Assembly (NCBI RefSeq): GCF_010093535.1
Contig: NW_022985163.1
Span: 1,212,294 to 1,276,293 of the forward strand
Length of the DNA: 64,000 nucleotides
Direction: 5' to 3'
Source of the DNA: Lindgomyces ingoldianus
Lineage: Eukaryota > Ascomycota > Dothideomycetes > Pleosporales > Lindgomycetaceae
Positions within the stretch are counted from its first letter, which is position 1. Every line of letters starts with the position of its first letter. The notes beneath the pieces are model-generated. The model did not search any database. It saw only the letters and a list, made by a program, of their open reading frames with translations, and was not told the origin of the DNA. This document shows, piece after piece, positions 1 through 9,245 of the stretch. The position numbers and the translations under genes were made by a program.

Positions 1-2
1 CT

Positions 3-1091
3 GCTAATCCCGAAGTTCCTTCACCGCCGAGGATACGTTTTGTGAATTACTATACTGCCAGCACCGGACGACTAAAGAAGCCCAAGACTCCATCCCCGTC
101 GCGACCAGCCAGCAGGGCATCGCAACATGAATTGAATAGCACAGCTGGTCTGACCTCAGATTCCCAGCTTGCCCTAACAGCACCACCAGCTAAAGCTACC
201 ACTGCAAGTCCTCGTATATCTATTGAAGAGCATCGGGATGACGAGGTTGTCCCGGTCAGTCCCGAAGAGCCTCTTTCAGCAATCAGCCCTATGCGTACAA
301 ACGAGTCAATTGGCCCCACCACTACCACCTTGGAGCGCAATACAGGGCCGAATTTACCAGATATTCCGCCTATACCTAAGGAACCTCCGTTTGTCGATCT
401 AGCTCAATACTCGGACAAAGCGGAGCGAAAAACGGCGGAGAAGGATCACACCAGAGCGTTGAAAGAGTATCAGCGAGCCGTGAAAGCGAGGAATGGCGTC
501 ATTAAACAGAGGTCACGAATAGAAGAGAAATGGGAGAAGCAAGAGCGGAAAGGCCAGGAGGTAGCAAACAAGGCCGAGAATGAGCATGGTACTGACAGCC
601 TGGAAGAGGATCTTAGTGTGCATCTAGGGGGAGCAAACTACTCCCAAGACAATAACCGCAATGATCCGTATAACTCTTACGACTTCTCCCATAGCGCAAT
701 TCTCGCTCAAGCAGCCCCTGAAGACCGCTTCACCCTCTCCGAATCCACACCGCCTTCAACTCAATCGTCATACACTGACTCAGTTACTACCTTAACAACC
801 CAAGATACTAACACCTCGAACCCCTCACCCTCAGCATCCTCACCAAAACCGAGGCGGTACAAGAAATTCTGTATGCTACCTCCCAAAGATGCAAACGGCA
901 ACAAGGATCCTGCATGGACATGCGTCTTCATGGAAGATATGGATGAGGTTAGCGCCCACTGCGGGCTATTCTTTATGAGCGAGACTTACGAGAGGCTAGT
1001 GGGGGATGTAGCGGCTCGGATTGAGGAGTGGGTTAGTGAGGCGGAGAGTTTGAGGGTAGTGAGGGAGATGGACGAATGGTCAATGGATTGA
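3..1091 (+). CDS. Probable alpha/beta-hydrolase (serine esterase-like), C-terminal part
   Basis: The frame is open to the window edge, so this is the 3' part of a larger gene. The apparent start at 42 is a GTG inside the frame. What remains is a long Ser/Thr/Pro-rich linker, then a charged coiled-coil stretch (about residues 130-190, rich in Lys, Glu and Arg). A conserved C-terminal block follows, with KKFCMLPPKD, VFMEDMDEVSAHCGLFF and a final amphipathic segment. I recall that block from the tails of fungal proteins annotated as alpha/beta-hydrolases of the lipase/serine-esterase (DUF676-like) type. The catalytic domain lies upstream of the window and cannot be checked, so family membership is a memory-based inference. 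The stop is TGA at 1089-1091. Confidence 0.55.
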   Translation, partial: ANPEVPSPPRIRFVNYYTASTGRLKKPKTPSPSRPASRASQHELNSTAGLTSDSQLALTAPPAKATTASPRISIEEHRDDEVVPVSPEEPLSAISPMRTNESIGPTTTTLERNTGPNLPDIPPIPKEPPFVDLAQYSDKAERKTAEKDHTRALKEYQRAVKARNGVIKQRSRIEEKWEKQERKGQEVANKAENEHGTDSLEEDLSVHLGGANYSQDNNRNDPYNSYDFSHSAILAQAAPEDRFTLSESTPPSTQSSYTDSVTTLTTQDTNTSNPSPSASSPKPRRYKKFCMLPPKDANGNKDPAWTCVFMEDMDEVSAHCGLFFMSETYERLVGDVAARIEEWVSEAESLRVVREMDEWSMD

Positions 1092-1950
1092 GAAAATGGT
1101 GGAAAATATGAGAGGGACGGTATGCATATGAACTATGCCAATGATAACATGAATAGACTATTAGAATATCCAAGACCTACAAAACATAGTTTTGCACATA
1201 GTACTGCATCCAGTCCATAGAAGTGCATACTTTAGAGGTAGTTGTGTGAAAAACAAATCTGAAAATGCTAGAAATGCAAACACGCAGTAATCGCATTCCT
1301 GCTCTTAAGGAGAGAGGCTCTTAGACATACCTCGTTTTTAGTATTATTCCGGGGTCGAACCAGCGTGTATTTAAGTAACGAAAATATACTCGCCATCGGC
1401 CCACCCTCGCTGATTGTTTTAATGGGCTGTTAAAAAAAACACCCCCAACTAATCAGGTCATCTAACCTGTAATAAAAATATTTGGTTAGGATATTATGAC
1501 AGGATATACCCCCGAGGCCATTTCAGATTATATACACTCGCTTGTTTATCCTGCATGGGTCGAACGTACCTACCGACATAAATTGTAGTCAATGAAATAC
1601 TCAATGTCGGCGCAATATTGATTTCGGGAGTGCATTAACCACTACAATATATGTTAGACGATGGCAAAAGAAGACTCTAGTTGTAGCATTCAAGCGTTCA
1701 ATTATTTTCGGCGTCTTATTAGGGTTTGCTGTTCATGCGCTTGAATTTGCAGATTTCGCGTACTGGCCACAGCTCTCTCCTAAACAAACACCTCCTCTGG
1801 AAGAGAAAGTGCCCGCACGACAGCCCTCAAAGGATTCCCTACTTCCTGGCCCTACAAGGCCGTCTACATATACCTCTACGCTCTAAGAAACATCATCTCG
1901 CCCCTCCCTCACTCTACCATTCACAAAAACCTTTCCATCCCTACCCCAAT
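1092..1950. other. Intergenic, 0.86 kb, no gene seen
   Basis: AT-rich spacer between the hydrolase 3' end and the 3' end of the TMEM205-like gene. The short open frames here lack family resemblance. I see no RNA gene or clear repeat. Confidence 0.5.
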
Positions 1951-2554
1951 TCACCTCCCAAAACCAAGATCCCCAAGCAGAACCCCATACCAACACATCC
2001 CCAGAAACCCTACTAAATTTACAAGCGAGCTAACCCCATGCAGCATTCCAAACCTCTTGTTCAGGGCCTGCATCTCCTTACTGTGCGGCCCCTTATCGAC
2101 ACTCCTCTTTCTATCCTTCGTCTCCTGATGTTTCCGCAGCCCCATGACTCGAGTCGTCTGGGGGCCCACATACAACATATTCGCCAATCCGGTTATCAGG
2201 ATTGTTGTCATGAGTGTGAAGGCAAGTCTGTCGTCGGTGTTTTGTGCATGTTGGTTTGGAAGGAGTGCTACTGAGCCAGAGGGATAGGTCAATGCCATAA
2301 GGACGGGACAAACTGACTGCAGGATGAAGTAGACGGGGAAGGTATGTTTTTGGAGGGTGCTGAATTGGGGGCGGGGAAGGATGTGGAAAGCGATTATCCC
2401 CCCAATAAAGGATTGGAAGAGGGTTGAGCTGAGGAGGGTGCCGTAGCTGGATTAACCCCCGATTAAAAGGAAGGCTTGGGCATGCAATTGGGAAGTGGGA
2501 GTACCTTAGGAGGTGGTATGCAGCGGGATTCTGGAAAGAGGAGAGAGACGCCAT
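1951..2554 (-). CDS. TMEM205-like (DUF4149) membrane protein
   Basis: Two exons, 2505-2554 and 1951-2446 (complement), joined across a 58-bp intron with a GTACTC donor and TCCAG acceptor, give 181 residues. The spliced protein reads smoothly through YGTLLSSTLFQSFIGGIIAF and FPVYFILQSVCPVLMALTY, then a third hydrophobic segment (LAFTLMTTILITGLANMLYV) and a fourth near the C-terminus. The signature YVGPQTTRVMGLRKHQE followed by MQALNKRFGMLHGVSSLVNL is typical of the fungal TMEM205-like family, small four-pass membrane proteins of unclear function. The start ATG at 2554 sits 339 bp from the start of the divergent methyltransferase gene, so the two probably share a promoter region. The protein is full length and shows no lesion. 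Confidence 0.85.
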
Positions 2555-2893
2555 GGTGGTTGTAGCGTTCTAAGGGTCTGAGCGCTGTGGTTGCTCACTG
2601 GAGGAGAGAGGTAGTTGTTAACGAAGAGGAGAGGTTATTGGGACTTGGAGGTTGAGGGTGAATGATTGAAGACGCCCATGCTGCCTGAAAGTCATTCAAT
2701 TCCGAAACAATTCAACCCAGTTAATGCACGATAGTGATGTTATGCATTTCACTCTCATCCACACTAACTCCAATACAGTAACGCGGAACTGCCCCACCAG
2801 TCTACCACGTGTAAATGTTAAACGTCGAAACCTCGACTCTCCACTTACTCTATAATTCTCATCGACGACGTGTGCCTTGCTGGATATACTAAC

Positions 2894-3948
2894 ATGCTCC
2901 CGTCCCGAGTCGCTCTTCGCTGGCCTCTTGGCCAGCCACCCTCCCCCGAAGATATATTCTCGTCCGCACCCAACAACATCTTCACCAATGATTTGCAGAA
3001 CCAACACGGCGACGACCCGTATACTATAGTTGTGTACAAGAACCAGGTACATGGAGAACTAGAGTTCAGAACGGCGGACGTGAACGGAGAAGAGCGCGGA
3101 AAGTTTGCACATTGTCTATGGAATGCTGGAATCCTAATGGCAGAGCTAGTAGGAGGAAGGGAGACAGAGGGGAAGGGAATGAGTGTGGATAGAGGTAATG
3201 GCGTGTATATATCAGGTGAGGAGGCGAATTGGGGAATTGAGAACTGGTGGGTCAGCAAGGAGGAAGAGCATTTGTGGAGTGTGAGAGGGGAAACAGTTTT
3301 GGAACTTGGAGCAGGTTGGACAGCCTTGGCTCATACATGATGAAAGAGATAGGCTGATGAATGTTTGTAGGAGTAGGATTGGCTGGCATCATGAGTGTCC
3401 TCTCGGGAGCTGAAAAAGTATGTGTTGTCACAATTTGATGGATGCTGGTATCAACTAATCTACCAAATTAGGTTGCTATAACCGACTACCCAATCCCCGC
3501 TATCCTTGATGCCATCCAGGGGAACGTTTGTAAAAACATCGAAGCCTCACTTTGGCCACTCGTGAGCATTGGGGGCCATAAATGGGGTTGCCTCGACACC
3601 CCCTTTGCTAAAGACAATGCCCATGGTTACACTCGCATCCTCGCAGCCGACTGTCTGTGGGTAACAAACGAGCACAAAGATTTGGTCCGCTCTATGCTCC
3701 ACTTCCTCTCGCCTTCTCCTGACGCTCGAATATTCTGCATAGCCGGCTTCCACACTGGACGAACGAAGGTAGCGATGTTTTTTGAGGAAGTGGTTCCTGA
3801 GTCTGGACTGGAAATTGAGGAGTTGCTTGAGATGGACGTGGATGGGAAGAGGAGAGAGTGGAGGCGTGAGAGAGATGGCGGGACAGAGCATATCGGAGAG
3901 AGAAACAAGTGGCTAGTTGTGGCAAGGCTAAAGCAGTCCACACGCTGA
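2894..3948 (+). CDS. NNT1-like / family-16 SAM-dependent methyltransferase
   Basis: Three exons (2894-3314, 3371-3417, 3472-3948) encode 314 residues. The introns are 56 and 54 bp and have GT-AG ends. Splicing restores the SAM-binding motif I, LELGAGVGLAGI (about residues 136-147), followed by the ITDYP segment typical of motif post-I. Then come ADCLW and a C-terminal lobe (LHFLSPSPDARIFCIAGFHTG). Fungal relatives are annotated as putative nicotinamide N-methyltransferases. The wider family 16 mostly methylates protein lysines, so the substrate is uncertain. I chose the ATG at 2894 because an upstream in-frame GTG at 2870 is not a plausible eukaryotic start. The gene converges on EFM4, with 143 bp between their stops. 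Confidence 0.8.
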
Positions 3949-4091
3949 TCCGTGTCAATGTTGTGACGGGTAGAGACCGGCGACAAATACGACGAATTGT
4001 GTCCTCTGTCGTATTGTAATTCTCGATTTGAAGATAGAGTGAGATCTGCGTAGATACTCCCATCGTCGAAACAAATTGACCGAATGCGCTA

Positions 4092-4829
4092 TCAAACCCT
4101 TCTCTTAAAACACAATGTGGACACTTTGCTCCCCGTCTTCCCGCCAAATGTAAAACTGGGATACTTTACCGCATCCTCATACACCAATTCTCCACCCTTG
4201 TCCTCGAACCACCCTCTTAGCTCTTCAGCTGTCCAATTGCAACTTGTGATTAGAAACCGCCCTCCGCTTTTCACTAGACTCTCTACTTTCTCTCGATACC
4301 CCTCGCAAATTCTTCGTCCCTGTGTGTCGGCGTCTTGAGAGAGACAAATAGCGTCGAACGTTCCCTTATCGAGAACAACATCAAAGCCATCGTGGAGCCA
4401 GGGACCGGGTGGTTGCGTAAGAATGTCCCATTCATGGAATTGCATGGCCTGGTCCTCGGGGTATTTCTTTTGGCTGATTTCATAGGCGAGTTGGATGCTT
4501 TGGGGTGAGTAGTCGATTCCTATCATTCCTCCTTCCCAGTCATCTCCTCGGAGGGAGAAAAGGAGGTGACCGTTTCCTGTCCCGAGATCAAGGAATCTGG
4601 TTGCTGTCTTTTCGTTTCCATCTTCTTCCTCGCATACGCTCTTGTGTAGTTCCCCCTCCTCCGCGAGAGTTTCTAGAAATGAGAGCACCCTCTCCTCAGC
4701 GCCAGCGTCTGAAAACCATATTGTGCCTTCGTCTTCTGCATTCGATGTGAAATTGCTGAGTTCTTGGTTGTAGGTGGCGTCCCAATAAGATTTTGTTCCG
4801 AGGACCGAGGGATCGAGATGTTTGGGCAT
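4092..4829 (-). CDS. EFM4: EFM4: eEF1A lysine methyltransferase (METTL10/See1 family)
   Basis: Single exon, 245 residues. The N-terminal signature SYWDATYNQELSNF and WFSDAGAEERV is diagnostic for the EFM4/See1/METTL10 family, which methylates a lysine of translation elongation factor 1A. The SAM-binding motif FLDLGTGNG is at residues 79-87, an acidic motif II GIDYSP near 104-109, and DVVLDKGTFDAI near 150-161. Family length is about 220-260 residues, so the gene looks complete. A C-terminal YPSFTFGGKTGSKVSTLCFKR strand, common in the family, is present. The gene is transcribed away from the membrane-protein gene at 5157 and towards the NNT1-like methyltransferase. That leaves two putative protein methyltransferases tail to tail. 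Confidence 0.9.
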   Translation of the reverse strand: MPKHLDPSVLGTKSYWDATYNQELSNFTSNAEDEGTIWFSDAGAEERVLSFLETLAEEGELHKSVCEEEDGNEKTATRFLDLGTGNGHLLFSLRGDDWEGGMIGIDYSPQSIQLAYEISQKKYPEDQAMQFHEWDILTQPPGPWLHDGFDVVLDKGTFDAICLSQDADTQGRRICEGYREKVESLVKSGGRFLITSCNWTAEELRGWFEDKGGELVYEDAVKYPSFTFGGKTGSKVSTLCFKRRV

Positions 4830-5156
4830 TGTAGGATCCGTGGTAGGATGCGGCGAGATGGAGATGCGATACAGGATTGCGGGGAGAGGGATGCGTTAAG
4901 GCAGAGTCACGAACGCACGTGGGCAAGGTGAAAAGGAACGCGAGAAAGTTCGTTCGAGATTTGCTTATCGATAGTACCTGACTAGTCGGCTCCAGCTTCG
5001 AGTAACCGAATACGAGGTGGGTCTTCCAAGGGTTGAGAATGACGCCAGCGACAGGATCGTCACAGATCTTCACATCAACCTGACTTCAAGCATCCTCACC
5101 ACCATCGAACATCCGTATCCAGCACATTCGACAGCACTATCAGGAATCCCTTCGTC
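4830..5156. promoter_or_regulatory. Divergent promoter region of EFM4 and the 5157 gene
   Basis: 327 bp between two divergent start codons. It must hold both promoters. I see no distinctive element beyond mixed-composition spacer. Confidence 0.4.
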
Positions 5157-5714
5157 ATGCTGACTGTGGCTCCACTATTATGCCTCATCGGCGTGTCAGG
5201 CTACGGATTATTTATATCCTACAGCAACATCACCCGCCTCCAGAAATACGAAGAGCGGAGCGAAAGGGCCGCCGAGTGGTCGAATACTGCGGCAGAGAGA
5301 CTGCAAAAGACGAGGACGACGCAGGGCGCTGCTGCGATAACTGTACGGATGAGCTTAATCATCTTCCTAATCGAATGCCGCCCTCCTCGCAGCCGCGAAG
5401 AGATACTTAAATACCCAAATATGTTGGGAGCTAACAGTTCAAAGGTATTACTTTCTCTTCTCACTTCTATGACCCTGCTTGTCCTTAGTCACGCCGAACA
5501 CCACCAAATCGTCCTCGCTATTTCGCTTATCAACACTGCCATCTGCTTCGGAGCTCGTATTCACATGGCCAATTTCTGGAAAGAGAAGGTGCAGCTCCCG
5601 TTCATGGAAGCCTATAACGAGGCTATTCGAGGCTCCAACCAGTCAGTCAGCGTATTGACCATGTTGGGGTGGGGGTGGGTAGTTACAGGGCTTATTGGAT
5701 GGCTCGCTGGGTAG
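5157..5714 (+). CDS. Small fungal multi-pass membrane protein, gene model uncertain
   Basis: Open frame of 185 residues from ATG 5157. The N-terminal hydrophobic segment APLLCLIGVSGYGLFISYS is followed by a charged amphipathic stretch (about 28-55), then hydrophobic segments around 99-115, 120-135 and 165-184. The C-terminal half (QIVLAISLINTAICFGARI, then FWKEKVQLPFMEAYNEAI) resembles small uncharacterised four-pass fungal membrane proteins. The middle is doubtful. A textbook 44-bp intron (GTATTA at 5445, branch-like TATGACC, TTAG ending 5488) overlaps the open frame but would shift it unless a second intron upstream compensates, and I could not find one. Either the unspliced frame is right or the middle needs remodelling. 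No function is assigned. Confidence 0.6.
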   Translation: MLTVAPLLCLIGVSGYGLFISYSNITRLQKYEERSERAAEWSNTAAERLQKTRTTQGAAAITVRMSLIIFLIECRPPRSREEILKYPNMLGANSSKVLLSLLTSMTLLVLSHAEHHQIVLAISLINTAICFGARIHMANFWKEKVQLPFMEAYNEAIRGSNQSVSVLTMLGWGWVVTGLIGWLAG

Positions 5715-8700
5715 CTATGGTCCTTGTTGGGAGTACTTGGGGATGCTGTTTCGACGGTTGGATGTTAGCTGGGCTGTTGGTGATACGGTGGTGAATAGGA
5801 AGATCAACAGAAATACCTTGTTCTGGTATTTAGTTAAAAAGAAAATTAGAGTATAAATGATATCGGGCGTGTCTACTCTCGGCTTACAATAACGTTCGGT
5901 CACCAAAGCGGATGTTCTATACCGACATACCGTAAAGCTGAAAGAAGTTCACGCCCAATAAGAGCCTAGTGCGAAGATGCGAGCAAAGAGCTAAACTGGC
6001 GGAAACGGATGCCCGGTAGTGAGACAGAAAGAACAGACGCCGGCCCAAACCGTGAAAACGTACATTGTATTATTAGATGGAGTTGGTGTGAGGATTTTCT
6101 AGAGCAACCTCTCTGTAGTACTCACAATATCTCTGAGTAACCGTTCCAGCCTCCTAGTCAGCGAGGGCCACTACTTTGTCCTTCCGCAGAGAAGAGTGTT
6201 GTCGAAGGACGTGATGACCCTTTTCTTTTTGTTATTTTATATTTTTTGTTTGGTTTTTAGGTTAGAACCCCTGGGACGGAAGTGCCAATCGTCTGAATCC
6301 GATGCAAATATAGGACGCTGTCTAAGCCACGAGGCTGAACTTACCCTGTTGCTTTGCGTGCTCTGATGTGTCTCTATGATATTATCGCCTCGGGCTCATG
6401 AGGCCTGGTAGCCATGATATTGAAGAGAGCACTGCATTGGCCGGAGCCTGTCCGGAAATCGATGAGACTTGGTGTATTTAAACAAGCCCCCACACCCATT
6501 TCGCAATTTCTAGTTATAAATACTGGTCCTCGATTAAGTTCCGCTCCACATTCGGCAGCTGAGAACATTAGAGATTCGGCATTGGGCGTTTGTCGTACGA
6601 TTTATTGCGGAGCAGAGGGTGGTGGTAGGGACAGTTCGGATTTTCGAAGCATGGCTTGGGCTGGGTGGGAGAAGCAGATGTGAACATATCAGCTCTCCAC
6701 AAGAATTGTCGGCATTCGAGCCTCTTACGCTTTGTATCTAATCTACTCGTACCCTGCATATTGCAGCAATATTGTGGATGGAAACTCTGACTTGGCCGGA
6801 TGCCACCTGATTGGAAGCTGAAGAAAAGAAATCTTCAAGACAACATACCCACTATGGTAATGCAGAAACTACAGGAACTAGCGTTCCATAATGCTGCAGC
6901 AACATGATGGTGCAGTTCTTATTTTAAATATGCTCGTCGCCGTTTTCGATATTAAACTTCTTTACTGGAGCGGTGGGAAGGCGGACTTCATTGATGACTT
7001 TCTTATTTTCTATCCCCATAAACCAGGGATCGAAGAGGGTTGAGGACAGCCTAGTTTCAGCGTGTCGATCCGAAACCCTTGAGATGCTTCCCAATCAATG
7101 CCATGTTGCAGACTTCTCAATGTTGATGACAAACTGCGATGCTATCCGTACGCCTCTGCTCGTGACGACACTTCGTCGCTTAGTGGAAAAAATCGATCAA
7201 CGAGTCGGAGACTTGGCGAGGTCGAGGCAAGCGGGACCAGAAAGTCTATCAAGCTAGCAGGAGACTCTGCACAACTACTTACACGGAAGGATCGTCGCGG
7301 CATCCGCTACAGGGAGCACAGAGATCACAAAATAAAAGGGAATAGTGAACGCCAGGGAAAAGAAGGAACGAGCAGATGGGAAAAGAAACAACCCTCTCCT
7401 GCGTTCGCACAAAACGCCTGTTCGTCCAAGGTCAGCTGCGTGGCGTGCTTGAAAACGACATCGTCAGCGGGACCCTAGCCACGACCCTAGCAATCTCACC
7501 ACTGTGGCTAGCTTCTTCCAGTGCAAAGGCGGATTGTGTTCAAGACTTGAAGACTGATGGATGAGCGGTTCACTAAACACATGGACAGAAGATAAATCGT
7601 CAGAAAGATTGAAAATAAAAGTGTAGCGGAAGGCAGTTTGCCCTGCTCATCGGATCGGTAGGACTTTAATTACCTTCTGTCGGAGTTGGGGATGGGCTAG
7701 ACGAATGACGACACGTCTATTTTTATGCACAGAGGAAGGCAGACGCAGGAGCTCTCAGAAGGAAACTGAGGGGAGCAGGACCCGCGTCCAGTGTGAGAAT
7801 GCCTTGCTGTCTCCGTGTGAGGCAGGAACGGACGAGAGCCAAGAATTAATAGGACAGACATATGAGGACGCTCGCAGGCCTCACAAGACCGGCGCAATGG
7901 ACGGCCAAACAGGTTAGTGGGCAATACCCAGTGACAACGTCGACGTCTGGCCAGGCTAGCGTGGCGCTGTGGGCGGTGGACCAAGAGAGACGTGAGGAAA
8001 TCAGTGTTTCTAGGTGGCGCTGAGCGATGCTTTTTGCAGCCATTATTGAGGAGACGAATCGGGACGGGTGTTGAAACGACGCGCCCGAGATGAAACTCAA
8101 CCTCAAGCGCTGGGCAGGAGAATTGCCACAGATGCGAGACGAAGCCGCGGGGACAAGGAAAGGGTGCAGTTGCTGGCGCAGATGATGGACGCGGACAGGC
8201 GCTGCATGATGGGGTGTACGATGATGGGGGGAGGGAGGGAGGGGGAATGGGAGCTTGCAGGCGTTAGCGGCCGCCGTGATGTGCGGAAGGGACGGGCAAG
8301 GGTTTTTGCCCTTTGGCAGCGCCGCGAGCCTGTGACGCCTGCCGCAGCGCCTGTCGAGCCTGCCCAGCGCGGCCCTCGTGCCTACCCTCGATGTCGCCCT
8401 CGATAGAGAGGAGTATTCGAATTGCAGATTAGGGACTCCGCTGAAATAGTAGATGACAGTCTTCGTCGTTTTTGCAAGTTGCGCTTGCCTCTGCACGACG
8501 TTGACGTTTAATCACATCCGCCACGCAGGTCGGCATCGGGGTGGACCCTGCCCAAGGCGGAGGATCCCTGTCCCCTCAGTGCAGCCGCTGGCTTGTTGGT
8601 CGCCTTCAACTCCTCCAGCACAATCGCAACGCACACTCTCTCCACCGCTCCTCTCTCCGCCCTCTCATCCGGTCTCCGACAAGACGATCCACTCCTCGTC

Positions 8701-9245
8701 CGTTCTCTCCAGCGTCAGACTATCACCGGGCAGCCGCGCCTCAACGGGCGTGATTTCTTGAGTGTCGGTGCTACCGGACAGCCCTCCGCCTCGTTTAGTG
8801 CCTCACTGTCGATCCGCGCAACCCTTCCACTCCTCCCCCCAAGAGCCCTTTTACGCCTCACACGCCTTTCACTCGTTGTGCCCTCGCCCTGTCTGAGTGT
8901 TCGAATGCTGCACGCTCCGTGAATCTCCCTCCTCCTGGGGTTGTTACTCTGCCGCTGCCTTTGTGCTGGCGAGAGGCCGCAAGTCGCTGGTCCGCTCCGT
9001 CACGACACCTTCAACGGCCGTGTGACCTGCCCAGGCACAATCTTCCAGCTCACTTGCCCCCCAGTTCTCGCTGCGTTTCGTCCTTTCACCACCCCCTCCA
9101 GCTCCCACACTCGGCCCGCACTTCCATCCACTCTCCTCCCACACCTCTGCATGATTGTGCAGGCTCGACTCTCACCCACGGTCTATGACCGCTACACCGA
9201 CCATTCACCAGCAGCTACGCCAAGCCCTAGGCAGCTCCCTTCACC
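5715..9245. other. Gene-free 3.5 kb upstream of MED15, pyrimidine-rich proximal part
   Basis: No convincing coding region on either strand. The distal part (5.7-7.7 kb) is ordinary spacer. From about 8.5 to 9.24 kb the + strand is strikingly C/T-rich, with many CTC, TCC and CACC runs and several short upstream ATGs. That is typical of a long fungal 5' leader and promoter of a regulatory gene. The best minus-strand frame (7846-8496) has no family resemblance. Confidence 0.5.

Noticed and set aside
1330..1380. tRNA T-loop-like GGTTCGACCCC on the minus strand
   Set aside because: Flanking sequence does not form the T stem, anticodon arm or acceptor stem of a tRNA.
7846..8496. 216-codon minus-strand open frame upstream of MED15
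   Set aside because: Biased composition from GC-rich promoter DNA, no domain, and no support from neighbouring exons.
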